Shown: positions 6,143 through 12,258, numbered from the stretch's first letter. The stretch: DNA of 12,258 bases from Minisyncoccota bacterium (GCA_020058565.1 JAGVDT010000093.1:1-12258); one strand, 5' to 3'. A program made the numbers and translations. Notes: generated by a model not told the origin, from the sequence alone.

Positions 6143-7138
6143 TCATGGTTTTTGCACAATGCGAATAAAATCATCGGCGAGATCGTCATAGGTGCGCATC
6201 AGGGGGTTTTGTTTGATGCGTTCAACAAATCCCGCATAGGTCGAATCATCGCACATCATTAAGATCTTTTCAGAGATATCGTTAGCGTCCAGCGGATCAA
6301 CGAAAAGTCCAAATTCTTTGTACAGAGTCGCATACTCGGAATATTTGCTGAGTATAAAAGGTTTACCGCAGCGTAGCGCATCCAATATGAGGTTGGGCGT
6401 TATTTCGCTCACTGACGGGAGTATTACCACGTAGGCACGCCGAATTTTTTCCATTAATTCCCCCTGCGGCAGCTGTCCTGTTTCTAGCGTAATCTCAGGG
6501 ACTATCTTTTTCGCGTTTTGGTACGCGACGGCCAATTTCTTTTTGTTGCGGAGCTTGATGTCGCGCCCGTACATGACAAAATTTTTTCTTTCGGGTGCAA
6601 CACTTTCCAACCTCTCCGATATGGCATTTTCGATGATCGGCGAATTTGGATCGGCTTTGTAGTGTGAAACCCAAATATCTTTTTGAAATCGCGAGCTGAA
6701 TATGACCACAGAGTGGCATACGATAAATTTTGTGACGAAATGGTAGAGATGCTCCCGGCGGGAAAATGGCTTATGCTTTTCGTAAAAAAAAGGAAGCGGC
6801 AACAGGTCGCCGGTGCGCTCGACGTACTGCTCCCAGAGAAAATCCCCGCCGGTGCGCACTATCAATTTCTTGCGGAAAAGCTTTGCGGCAAAGTACGCGG
6901 GAAGCGCAGCGCTAAACGTATCAAGAGCAATCACATGATCAGCTTTAGCAACCTGTGGCAAGAATCGTAAAAACAATGCCGCATGTCTCAGGCCGATAGG
7001 CAGCATTTTTAGCGCTCCGAACGTCCCGATATCTACGGTATGCCCGCGTTTTCGCAGTGCCTCAGCGAGGTTTTTAGCGTAGTAGGCAGGTCCGCCTATT
7101 TCGGGCGGGTATATGCCAGTGGCGATAAGAATGCGCAT
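6143..7138 (-). CDS. Glycosyltransferase family 4 (GT-B fold)
   Basis: The 331-residue protein begins MRILIATGIYPPEIGGPAYY, the glycine-rich first loop of GT4 enzymes that contacts the acceptor and nucleotide. It continues with HVIALDTFSAALPAYFAAKL and IVRTGGDFLWEQYV. The C-terminal domain contains IENAISERLESVAPERKNFVMYGRD and the donor-site segment LPSVSEITPNLILDALRCGKPFI. There the second Glu of the usual E-x7-E pair is Asp (E245, D253), a conservative change. It starts 52 bases after the small unknown gene, with a possible -10 box 6 bases before the ATG and no Shine-Dalgarno sequence. It ends in TGA two bases before repeat element 2. Its sugar specificity is unknown. Confidence 0.88.
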   Translation of the reverse strand: MRILIATGIYPPEIGGPAYYAKNLAEALRKRGHTVDIGTFGALKMLPIGLRHAALFLRFLPQVAKADHVIALDTFSAALPAYFAAKLFRKKLIVRTGGDFLWEQYVERTGDLLPLPFFYEKHKPFSRREHLYHFVTKFIVCHSVVIFSSRFQKDIWVSHYKADPNSPIIENAISERLESVAPERKNFVMYGRDIKLRNKKKLAVAYQNAKKIVPEITLETGQLPQGELMEKIRRAYVVILPSVSEITPNLILDALRCGKPFILSKYSEYATLYKEFGLFVDPLDANDISEKILMMCDDSTYAGFVERIKQNPLMRTYDDLADDFIRIVQKP

Positions 7139-7144
7139 CAGAAA

Positions 7145-7153
7145 ACTCTAGCA
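7145..7153 (-). promoter_or_regulatory. Possible extended -10 box before the 7138 GT4 gene
   Basis: TGCTAGAGT (complement of 7145-7153) contains an extended TG and a four-of-six match to TATAAT. The ATG follows 6 bases later, the same geometry as at the other likely leaderless starts. No convincing -35 box is seen 16-18 bases upstream, where a GC-rich hairpin begins, so support is weak. Confidence 0.3.
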
Positions 7154-7172
7154 AGTTATTGTCGCATAGAAC

Positions 7173-7192
7173 AGGGCGCCGTTGGGCGCCCT
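7173..7192 (-). terminator. GC-rich hairpin after the small gene, possible terminator
   Basis: AGGGCGCC (7173-7180) and GGCGCCCT (7185-7192) form an 8-bp GC-rich stem around a GTTG loop. On the minus strand it overlaps the TAG stop of the 74-residue gene and is followed by TGTTCT, a poor T-tract. The other strand has TATCTTGT. It is well placed to end transcription of the small gene, but the weak T-run makes an attenuator or stability hairpin equally possible. Confidence 0.45.
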
Positions 7193-7415
7193 ATCTTGTC
7201 CGTGCGATTTGAAACCACATACTGATACCTTGGTCCATCACCTCGAAGAACGGGCGACGAACCTCGTAGCAGATCGTGAGCCAATTGACTGCTGAATACG
7301 GGTGTGCGGGATGCAGTCCCAAGCACCAATCGGCCAGCGCACAGTACGGAAGCTTGGCTGCGTAGCAATCATCAAAGACCTCCGCAGCCGACGGTAGAAC
7401 CAGATATGTATGCAT
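7191..7415 (-). CDS. Small unknown protein (74 aa)
   Basis: I do not recognise this protein. It begins MHTYLVLPSAAEVFDDCY and is unusually rich in Trp, Tyr, Cys and Phe (for example ALADWCLGLHPAHPY and NWLTICYEVRRPFF). There is no clear transmembrane segment or signal peptide. The reason to call it is its start: AAAGGAGA ends 8 bases upstream of the ATG with GGAG at complement 7424-7427, the best Shine-Dalgarno sequence in the window. A GC-rich hairpin follows immediately at its stop. It sits in the 321-bp gap between two GT4 genes and reads with them. Complete control by a ribosome binding site while neighbours lack one suggests a separate, possibly inserted, small gene cassette. Overlapping frames on the same strand lack such a start. 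Confidence 0.55.
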   Translation of the reverse strand: MHTYLVLPSAAEVFDDCYAAKLPYCALADWCLGLHPAHPYSAVNWLTICYEVRRPFFEVMDQGISMWFQIARTR

Positions 7416-7459
7416 CGTGGGTTCTCCTTTCCACCGAAATCAGACACCCGAAACTGAAA

Positions 7460-8581
7460 TTATGCAAATAGCTTTGTGAACACCTTTTCGCGCATGTTTT
7501 TGGCTATGATGTCCCAGTCATATTTTTCCTCTACCATCTTTTTTGCTGTTGCAACGACTTCGCGCACCTTTTCCGGCCGGGCCATGATGTCTTTTACGGC
7601 CTCAGCAATTTGCTCTGGCGAATCTTTGTCTACGGCCCAACCAGTAGTCGACTTATCGGGATTGTGCTTTTCGTCAAAAAGAAAGTCAGCAATACCGCCT
7701 TCTTGTGTAGCAATTACCGGTAATCCCGCCGCCATTGCTTCTACAAACGAAGCGCCAAATCCCTCTGAGCGACTCGGTCGTACAAAAATGTCCGCCGAGT
7801 GCAAATGCGTGAGCATATTTTCGTGGTCGATATGTCCTAAAAACTGAACTCTGTTTGAGACTCCTTCTTTTTCCGCGAGCTCACGCAATGCGTTTTCTTC
7901 CGGACCAGTGCCAAGGACTTTGAATCGCACATCTGCGAGCCTGGGCAAAGCTCGTATGACATCGTCGATCGCATTTTTACGTACCAGACGTGAAGTCGTA
8001 ACGAGCACCGTACCGGCATGCGGCACCAACTCCCCACTGAAACGCTTTACATCCGCGCCGTTTGGAATTATTTCTATAGTACCTGTAAAACCCAGTCGTC
8101 GCGCCCAACTGCCAAGAAAGCTTGATAGTGGCTGCACGATATCTGCCTTGGTAAAACCTCGCACGAAAAGTGGCCAGAGCGGACGCATCGTATTTTCGAC
8201 ATACTCTAGCGGATCACCTTCTTGCAGATTTAGCACATATCCGACTCTCGGAAAACGATTCTTGAAGAGTCCCGCCGGAACGCCAGTAGAGTGTGCCATC
8301 AACGCCCATATCGCATCGAAGTTAAATTGGGAGTGAAGCGCTGCGGCTTTACGATATGCTAAAAACTGGAACAGGAATTTATTGAGTCGGGTATTTCCGG
8401 AAAGGATTCTATGTACCTGCACATTCCCTATCTTTTCTTCCGCTTTTTGTTCCGGAGTAAAACGCATCGTAACCATATGGAATTCGATGTCTGAAATGCG
8501 GTCGGTAATCTCCTTCACAGCGACCTCAGCGCCCCCCACATGCGGATAGTAGGCAAGGCTAAAAATAAGGACTTTTTTCAT
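7460..8581 (-). CDS. Glycosyltransferase family 4 (GT-B fold)
   Basis: From the ATG at 8581 the protein has 373 residues and begins MKKVLIFSLAYYPHVGGAEV, with the glycine loop G16-G17 typical of GT4. The domain boundary is IEIIPNGADVKRFSG, followed by TTSRLVRKNAIDDVIRAL, FKVLGTGPEE and VQFLGHIDHENMLTHLHSADIFV. The donor site is SEGFGASFVEAMAAGLPVIAT with the E273-x7-E281 pair. The frame is open 31 codons further upstream, but that region is basic and unlike the family and overlaps the divergent promoter region. It is the first gene of the minus-strand cluster and is divergent from the 8723 epimerase. A weak AGG lies 6 bases before the ATG. It is the most canonical of the five GT4 proteins; the sugar specificity cannot be told. 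Confidence 0.93.
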   Translation of the reverse strand: MKKVLIFSLAYYPHVGGAEVAVKEITDRISDIEFHMVTMRFTPEQKAEEKIGNVQVHRILSGNTRLNKFLFQFLAYRKAAALHSQFNFDAIWALMAHSTGVPAGLFKNRFPRVGYVLNLQEGDPLEYVENTMRPLWPLFVRGFTKADIVQPLSSFLGSWARRLGFTGTIEIIPNGADVKRFSGELVPHAGTVLVTTSRLVRKNAIDDVIRALPRLADVRFKVLGTGPEENALRELAEKEGVSNRVQFLGHIDHENMLTHLHSADIFVRPSRSEGFGASFVEAMAAGLPVIATQEGGIADFLFDEKHNPDKSTTGWAVDKDSPEQIAEAVKDIMARPEKVREVVATAKKMVEEKYDWDIIAKNMREKVFTKLFA

Positions 8582-8603
8582 GTTGCCTGAATGTCTTGGT
8601 AAG

Positions 8604-8609
8604 TATAAT
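8604..8609 (+). promoter_or_regulatory. Perfect -10 box (TATAAT) in the divergent promoter region
   Basis: TATAAT lies 8 bases before the ATG at 8618, so a transcript would begin at or beside that start codon. A -35 box is less certain: TGTTGC (8581-8586) at 17 bases or TTGCCT (8583-8588) at 15 bases. On the minus strand the overlapping TATACT (complement of 8602-8607) could serve the 8581 glycosyltransferase gene with a short leader, which would make this a back-to-back promoter. Confidence 0.55.
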
Positions 8610-8617
8610 ATCGACGG

Positions 8618-8719
8618 ATGTCTTCTCCTAAAAAAGCTCTCGTCACGGGTGGCGCGGGGCCTGCCCCGCTTCACCGGTCAACAAAATTTGTCTATCAGCG
8701 GAAATTACGTACCTTTTGA
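8618..8719 (+). pseudogene. Epimerase N-terminal remnant / 33-codon leader ORF
   Basis: ATG at 8618 opens a 33-codon frame ending in TGA at 8717-8719. Its first 14 residues, MSSPKKALVTGGAG, are the first strand and glycine loop of an extended-SDR epimerase and parallel the start of the next gene (KKRAVVTGGAG). After that the frame continues PAPLHRSTKFVYQRKLRTF, which no longer resembles the family. The break falls at a GC-rich hairpin, GCGGGG-CCTG-CCCCGC (8654-8669). The stop lies 3 bases before the ATG of the intact epimerase, so translation of the short frame could feed that gene. It is either a decayed, mostly deleted paralogue that left its promoter and start behind, or a leader peptide derived from one. 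Confidence 0.6.
8654..8669. repeat. GC-rich palindrome at the epimerase break
   Basis: GCGGGG and CCCCGC form a 6-bp stem around CCTG. It sits exactly where the epimerase-like reading frame loses similarity, so it may be an inserted palindromic repeat or the scar of a deletion. No T-tract follows on either strand, so it is not a terminator. Confidence 0.5.
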
Positions 8720-8722
8720 GAT

Positions 8723-9685
8723 ATGGGCGAAACTATTAAAAAACGAGCTGTTGTCACAGGTGGAGCGGGCTTTATTGGCTCGCATCTCACCCGCAGACTC
8801 GTGCATGACAGCTGGAAAGTCACCGTTGTAGACAATCTCGCAACCGGAGACAAGAAAAATCTTTCCGACGTCTTGAAAAAAATCACGTTCGTGAAAATGG
8901 ACATAAACGACACTAAGAAACTAACCAAAGTTATGAAGGGTGCGAGTGTCGTCTTTCATCTCGCCGCGGTCCCCTCCGTCCCCCGTTCTATCGCAAAGCC
9001 GTGGGATTCTCACAAAGCCAACATCGACGGTACTTTTAGCGTCCTGATGGCTGCGCAGGATGCGAGGGTCAAGCGTGTGGTCTACTCGGCATCGAGCTCC
9101 GCCTATGGTGAGACGCCAACGCTTCCGAAACGTGAAGACATGCCGCCTTCGCCCATTTCTCCGTACGGGCTTCAGAAATGGGTCGGGGAACAATATACGT
9201 TTCTTTTCAATAAATTCTTTGGGGTAGAGGGCGTTGCGCTCAGATATTTCAACATCTACGGACCGAATCAGAATCCTGATTCGCCATATGCGGCAGCAAT
9301 CCCAAAATTCATCCGAGCGATGCGGGCTGGTAAACCCGCAGGGATACACGGCGATGGCTCGAATTCTCGCGACTTCACCTATATCGACGACGCAGTAGAA
9401 GCCAACATCCTTGCAGCCACTGTACCTGGCGCAGCAGGTGAACTCTTCAACGTCGCACGCGGCGAACAAGTCTCGATCAACGAGCTTGTAAAAACGATCA
9501 ATCAGGTACTTGGCACCAGTATTGATCCTGTACACGGCCCAGAAAGAGCCGGTGACATTAAACATAGTCTCGCCGACATATCAAAAGCTCGCACCATATT
9601 AGGCTACGACCCCAAAATTTCCCTCGTGGAAGGCGTTCGTCGAACCGTAGAGAGCATGCGGCCCGCACCAAAGAAACGACGCTAG
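8723..9685 (+). CDS. NAD-dependent epimerase, UDP-N-acetylhexosamine 4-epimerase (WbpP/TviC)-like
   Basis: This extended short-chain dehydrogenase of 320 residues would interconvert UDP-GlcNAc and UDP-GalNAc, or the corresponding uronic acids, by transient oxidation at C4. Visible features are the NAD loop TGGAGFIG (12-19), FHLAAVPSVPRSI (78-90), the serine-rich strand SASSSAYG (122-129), the catalytic Y148-x3-K152, RYFNIYGPNQNPDSPYAAAIPKF (174 onward) and GDGSNSRDFTYIDD (210-223). The VPRSI and YAAAIPKF signatures are closest to WbpP-type enzymes. The C-terminus is basic (APKKRR). Its ATG follows the stop of the 33-codon frame by 3 bases with only a weak GAG ahead. The gene converges on galE with 2 bases between the stops and no hairpin. 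Exact substrate is inferred from motifs only. Confidence 0.92.
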   Translation: MGETIKKRAVVTGGAGFIGSHLTRRLVHDSWKVTVVDNLATGDKKNLSDVLKKITFVKMDINDTKKLTKVMKGASVVFHLAAVPSVPRSIAKPWDSHKANIDGTFSVLMAAQDARVKRVVYSASSSAYGETPTLPKREDMPPSPISPYGLQKWVGEQYTFLFNKFFGVEGVALRYFNIYGPNQNPDSPYAAAIPKFIRAMRAGKPAGIHGDGSNSRDFTYIDDAVEANILAATVPGAAGELFNVARGEQVSINELVKTINQVLGTSIDPVHGPERAGDIKHSLADISKARTILGYDPKISLVEGVRRTVESMRPAPKKRR

Positions 9686-9687
9686 AT

Positions 9688-10677
9688 TTATTTTTTTTCT
9701 TCTTGCCTTTTTACCCACTGAAGCTCATGTTGAATCATGTCTTCCAGGCCTAATTTTGGCTGCCAACCAAGTTCGCTTTTGATGCGCGAGGAATCCGCGA
9801 CTAATTCCGCAGGATCGCCTTCGCGACGCGGGCCGAAAGAATAATCTAATTCTTTACCAGCTACACGCCCTACTGCCTGCACAACCTCAAGATTTGAAGA
9901 TCCGATACCATTGCCGCAGTTGAAAATGCGTGTTACTCCTGAGCCTCGAAGATAATCCAAAACCTTCACATGCGCCGCTGCCAGGTCGGTGACGTGGATA
10001 TAATCTCTCACGCACGTGCCGTCTTTGGTCGGATAATCGCTCCCAAAAATGGTGAATTTTCTATTCTCAAGATGAGCCCGAATACACGAACGTATCATGT
10101 GTGTCGGGCTTTTCTCGATACGATAGCCGGTGCGTACCTCCGGGTCAACGCCAGCGACATTGAAGTATCTTAGGATCCCCTTTTGCATTCCTTCTAATTC
10201 CAGGAGGATTTTCTCAGCGCGGAGCTTTGATTCGCCATACGGGTTTATGGGCAGTAGTCGGTCATCTTCATGTGCTGGAACTCTTTCCGGGTTTCCATAC
10301 ACCGCAGCGCTGGATGAAAATATAAAATGCTTTACGCCGGCTTTGACGCATGCTGCAGCCAGAATTCCTGTGTTTTCCGTGTTGTTTTTGAAATACTTAT
10401 CAGGTTCGCGGACACTTTCATCTACCCGAATAAAACCGGCAAAGTGGAGCACCGATCCGACTCCCTGCTCGTTTATGACTTTCTCCACGAGTGCACTATC
10501 GCCGGTATGGCCACGCACAAATTCTATGCCTGGGAGGATTCGTGACTCGTCGCTTTCTGATAGATCATCGAGAACAACGACACGCTCCCCGCGCGCCAGG
10601 AGAGCCAGAGCAACGTGTGAGCCAATATAGCCGGCACCACCGGTCACCAATACAGACCCTTTATTTTCGTCACTCAT
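9688..10677 (-). CDS. galE: UDP-glucose 4-epimerase
   Basis: GalE interconverts UDP-glucose and UDP-galactose with bound NAD. The 329-residue protein is close to the usual length. It has VTGGAGYIGSH (11-21), LHFAGFIRVDESV (77-89), SSSAAVYG (121-128) with S123 as the likely catalytic serine, the Y147-x3-K151 pair, RYFNVAG, and DGTCVRDYIHVTDLAAAHV, the GalE signature that distinguishes it from the other two SDR proteins in the window. The C-terminus SSRIKSELGWQPK is also typical. The ATG overlaps the stop of the upstream SDR gene as ATGA (10674-10677), so the two are translationally coupled. The gene ends 2 bases from the end of the converging epimerase gene. Confidence 0.93.
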   Translation of the reverse strand: MSDENKGSVLVTGGAGYIGSHVALALLARGERVVVLDDLSESDESRILPGIEFVRGHTGDSALVEKVINEQGVGSVLHFAGFIRVDESVREPDKYFKNNTENTGILAAACVKAGVKHFIFSSSAAVYGNPERVPAHEDDRLLPINPYGESKLRAEKILLELEGMQKGILRYFNVAGVDPEVRTGYRIEKSPTHMIRSCIRAHLENRKFTIFGSDYPTKDGTCVRDYIHVTDLAAAHVKVLDYLRGSGVTRIFNCGNGIGSSNLEVVQAVGRVAGKELDYSFGPRREGDPAELVADSSRIKSELGWQPKLGLEDMIQHELQWVKRQEEKK

Positions 10678-11555
10678 GCTCGAGGATGTTCGCTAAGGAA
10701 CTTGGTAATTTCTTCAGTAAGAGAGATTTTAGCATCCCAACCAAGTTCTTTCGATTTCTTGCTCATGAGTTCGGATTCAAGCCTATTGCCAGGGTGTGCC
10801 GGCAACATTTCAATCTCAGAAGCAAACATTTTTGCAATGTCTATGATCGTATGCGGAGTATCATTGCCGAGACCATATCCATCACCTTCACCCTTTTCGC
10901 CCACGAGCACGAGCCCGTTAACGATGTCCGACACATGCGTGAAATTCCTGCGTTGTGTCCCGGGAAGCGTCACCTGAAGCGGCTCTCCTTTTAGATATCG
11001 ATCCATAAATATCGCTATCACGGTACCGTACTTTCCTATTCTCTCCCCAGGGCCATACACGTTGTAAAAATACGTGATCGCATACGGCAAGTCGTACCAA
11101 ACACTGTAATTCTTGACCAGCTCGGTGTTCGTAGCCTTGGTCCAGGCGTACGGTGTGGCGTCACGCGAAATACCACCGTCGCCGAATTTGGTCGATGAAC
11201 CAGCGTATACCAGTTTACACACCCGGCCATCTTTATTTTGCTTGCGCCAAAATTCGAGCACCCCAAAGGTCCCTGAAATATTGAGGTCCCATACTAAATC
11301 GGGCTCGTCGAGGCTCTGCTGCACTCGCGAGTATTCGCCCAGGTGGTAGATCGTATCAATATTCTCTGAGACAAGCTTCGCAATATCTTTGGTATGCCCG
11401 TCACGGTAGTCGACCCCTTCGACATGATTGTCACGACTCCCGGCAAAATAATTGTCGAGTGAAATGATTTTGTGGCCCGCGGCAAGAAGCCTTTTACAGA
11501 GATTGGAGCCAACAAACCCTGCCCCTCCCGTAACAAGTATAGTTTTACCGCTCAT
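10674..11555 (-). CDS. NAD-dependent epimerase/dehydratase (extended SDR), substrate unknown
   Basis: This 293-residue extended SDR protein acts on a nucleotide sugar. It carries the NAD loop VTGGAGFVGSN (8-18), SLDNYFAGSRDNH, IYHLGEYSRVQQSLDEP, a serine strand in AGSSTKFGDG (118-127), and the catalytic pair Y136-x3-K140 in TPYAWTK. YNVYGPGERIGKYGTVIAIF and RRNFTHVSDIVNGL form the substrate-side motifs. Tyrosine in the usual SSxxYG motif is Phe here (KFG). The motifs do not let me choose between epimerase and dehydratase. An open extension upstream to 11591 exists, but ATG at 11555 starts at MSGKTILVTGG, the normal N-terminus, with a weak AGG four bases ahead. It overlaps galE by ATGA, so both probably come from one transcript starting in the region shared with the divergent MarR gene. 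Confidence 0.9.
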   Translation of the reverse strand: MSGKTILVTGGAGFVGSNLCKRLLAAGHKIISLDNYFAGSRDNHVEGVDYRDGHTKDIAKLVSENIDTIYHLGEYSRVQQSLDEPDLVWDLNISGTFGVLEFWRKQNKDGRVCKLVYAGSSTKFGDGGISRDATPYAWTKATNTELVKNYSVWYDLPYAITYFYNVYGPGERIGKYGTVIAIFMDRYLKGEPLQVTLPGTQRRNFTHVSDIVNGLVLVGEKGEGDGYGLGNDTPHTIIDIAKMFASEIEMLPAHPGNRLESELMSKKSKELGWDAKISLTEEITKFLSEHPRA

Positions 11556-11611
11556 TTGCCTAACTTTGGCATATGTGCGAACTGTCGGCAACAGAAGGAA
11601 AATAATGCTAC

Positions 11612-11641
11612 TTGGGAAAAATAGCTGCCGTCTGCTATAGT
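11612..11641 (+). promoter_or_regulatory. Promoter of the MarR-family gene
   Basis: TTGGGA (11612-11617) and TATAGT (11636-11641) are separated by 18 bases, with TG one base upstream of the -10 box. Transcription should start near 11648, giving a leader of about 36 bases that contains a palindrome and a Shine-Dalgarno sequence. Confidence 0.55.
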
Positions 11642-11649
11642 GCGCCCAA

Positions 11650-11665
11650 CTCGCAATGATGCGAG
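11650..11665. promoter_or_regulatory. Candidate operator of the MarR-family regulator
   Basis: CTCGCA-ATGA-TGCGAG is a perfect 16-bp inverted repeat just downstream of the predicted transcription start and 18 bases before the ATG. MarR proteins bind palindromes of about this size as dimers and often repress themselves. A protein here would block the MarR promoter and could also affect the divergent SDR-galE unit. It could instead be a leader RNA hairpin. Confidence 0.45.
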
Positions 11666-11683
11666 CGGTCTTTGGAGAAATCC

Positions 11684-12091
11684 ATGTCCTATAAAGGAAT
11701 CTTGGAAAACTGCATCGTTATGCGGGCGGCGAGAATGCACCGAATCTTGACCCGGCAACTAGACAATGATCTGCGTAATGCCGACCTAGGCATTACCAGC
11801 CAACAGCTGCTCACGCTTGCCTATTTTGCTCAGTACCCAAAAAAGCGTGCGGTTGATATGGGCAGTGAATATAGCATTGAAAAATCCGTGTTGTCACGCA
11901 ACTTGCGGATCCTTGTCCGAGATGGACTGATTGAACAGTCAGCTCAAAGCGGAAGGCGCGGTCGCACTTTGACGGTAACCGATCGTGGAAAAGATATCCT
12001 CAACAGAGGAAATGCAGTCTGGTCCCAGACGCAAGCTCGCCTTCGAACATTGGCGCCACAAGGAATACACGAACTGCTCGAAACCGAATGA
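11684..12091 (+). CDS. MarR-family winged-helix transcriptional regulator
   Basis: This 135-residue protein has the MarR layout: an N-terminal dimerisation helix (residues 5-35, MRAARMHRILTRQLDNDL), a helix-turn-helix with recognition helix around EKSVLSRNLRILVRDGLI (66-83), the basic wing SGRRGRTLTVTDRG (89-102), and a C-terminal helix. The ATG at 11684 is preceded by GGAGA at 11674-11678, a good Shine-Dalgarno sequence. A TTG start 12 bases earlier is possible but would overlap that site. The gene has its own promoter, a palindromic candidate operator and a terminator, so it is a self-contained unit, probably autoregulated. Divergent orientation from the SDR-galE unit hints at control of those genes. 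No ligand-binding residue can be assigned. Confidence 0.9.
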   Translation: MSYKGILENCIVMRAARMHRILTRQLDNDLRNADLGITSQQLLTLAYFAQYPKKRAVDMGSEYSIEKSVLSRNLRILVRDGLIEQSAQSGRRGRTLTVTDRGKDILNRGNAVWSQTQARLRTLAPQGIHELLETE

Positions 12092-12097
12092 GCCTGC

Positions 12098-12122
12098 GGG
12101 GGGCCTCGAAAGCCCCCTTTTT
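12098..12122 (+). terminator. Intrinsic terminator of the MarR-family gene
   Basis: GGGGGC (12099-12104) and GCCCCC (12112-12117) form a 6-bp GC stem with a 7-base loop, followed at once by TTTTT. It begins 7 bases after the TGA stop. On the opposite strand no T-tract follows, so it serves only the plus strand. Confidence 0.85.
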
Positions 12123-12123
12123 G

Positions 12124-12258
12124 CTATGTGCTGATTTCGTCGATGTCCCACTCCCCTTTCTTTTTCTGACGAGACACCAACACTGCCCCCGCACCAGCTA
12201 TACCTATGGCGAGAGCGCCATATGCCCATGGCATAAAAGAACTGCTTTGAGCGCCAAC
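12124..12258 (-). CDS. C-terminal end of a membrane-anchored protein (cut by window edge)
   Basis: A minus-strand frame is open from the right edge to TAG (complement of 12124-12126), giving the last 44 residues. It contains a hydrophobic stretch, WAYGALAIGIAGAGAVLV, long enough to cross the membrane, followed by SRQKKK and an acidic tail ending IDEIST. The basic cluster after the segment predicts that the tail lies in the cytoplasm and the missing N-terminal part outside. This is the shape of a surface protein held by a C-terminal helix. No sorting motif is seen. The family cannot be named from this fragment. It converges on the MarR gene. Confidence 0.6.
   Translation of the reverse strand, partial: VGAQSSSFMPWAYGALAIGIAGAGAVLVSRQKKKGEWDIDEIST

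Noticed and set aside
7238..7447. Alternative minus-strand frame starting upstream of the 74-codon gene
   Set aside because: Its start is not followed from a spaced Shine-Dalgarno sequence. The AAAGGAG lies inside this frame and points to the ATG at 7415 in another frame.
8921..9565. A 214-codon open frame on the minus strand
   Set aside because: It lies wholly antisense to the WbpP-like epimerase, whose catalytic motifs are intact, and its own translation shows no family features.
9686..9708. T-rich run after the plus-strand epimerase as a terminator
   Set aside because: No hairpin precedes it. The run is the complement of the Glu/Lys codons at the C-terminus of galE.
10130..10630. A 166-codon open frame on the plus strand
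   Set aside because: It is antisense to galE, is low in complexity (rich in Ser, Arg, Thr and Pro), and has no start signals.

Overview
The window is a compact, gene-dense bacterial stretch that looks like a surface-polysaccharide or glycoprotein-glycan locus. It carries seven nucleotide-sugar or glycan enzymes' worth of sugar-transfer and trimming functions (five GT4 and one GT2 glycosyltransferases, one polysaccharide deacetylase), four nucleotide-sugar enzymes (a short UDP-glucose dehydrogenase family protein and three extended-SDR epimerases/dehydratases), a MarR-type regulator, one small unknown gene and two genes cut by the window edges. TGA is used as an ordinary stop in several genes, so the code is standard. 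Short enzymes, tight spacing, few Shine-Dalgarno sequences and CCCGTTAGA...TCTAACGGG inverted repeats fit a Patescibacteria (Parcubacteria-like) genome. That assignment is inference from style, because no marker gene is present.

Layout. 1-137 (-): N-terminus of an unrecognised small protein with its own promoter. 243-8581 (-): the glycan cluster, read right to left: GT4 (8581-7460), a 74-aa unknown protein (7415-7191), GT4 (7138-6143), repeat element 2, GT4 (6025-4979), UDP-glucose dehydrogenase-like protein (4945-4064), GT4 (4053-3016), repeat element 1, GT4 (2899-1838), polysaccharide deacetylase (1828-1085), GT2 (1058-243). 8582-8722: divergent promoter region containing a perfect TATAAT box and a 33-codon remnant of an epimerase gene. 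8723-9685 (+): WbpP-like UDP-N-acetylhexosamine 4-epimerase. 11555-9688 (-): an SDR epimerase/dehydratase overlapping galE by ATGA. 11684-12091 (+): MarR-family regulator with promoter, candidate operator and intrinsic terminator. 12124-12258 (-): C-terminus of a membrane-anchored protein.

How they may work together: the epimerases and dehydrogenase would supply UDP-hexoses, UDP-N-acetylhexosamines and UDP-uronic acids, the glycosyltransferases would build the glycan, and the deacetylase would remove N-acetyl groups. No flippase, polymerase, ABC exporter, initiating phosphoglycosyltransferase or ligase lies in the window.

The most unusual signal is a pair of 116-bp elements (2900-3015 and 6026-6141). 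Each is bounded by perfect 15-bp inverted repeats and has exactly 87 bp between the arms. Each fills the gap between the stop of one glycosyltransferase gene and the start of the next. The arms differ between copies at two positions, but both arms of a copy change together, so pairing is kept. Each copy is flanked by a direct repeat of the stop/start sequence (ATGA or ATGAG), as if an element had inserted into an overlapping ATGA junction. A second pattern is that several start codons lie 6-8 bases after a good -10 box, which suggests leaderless transcripts.
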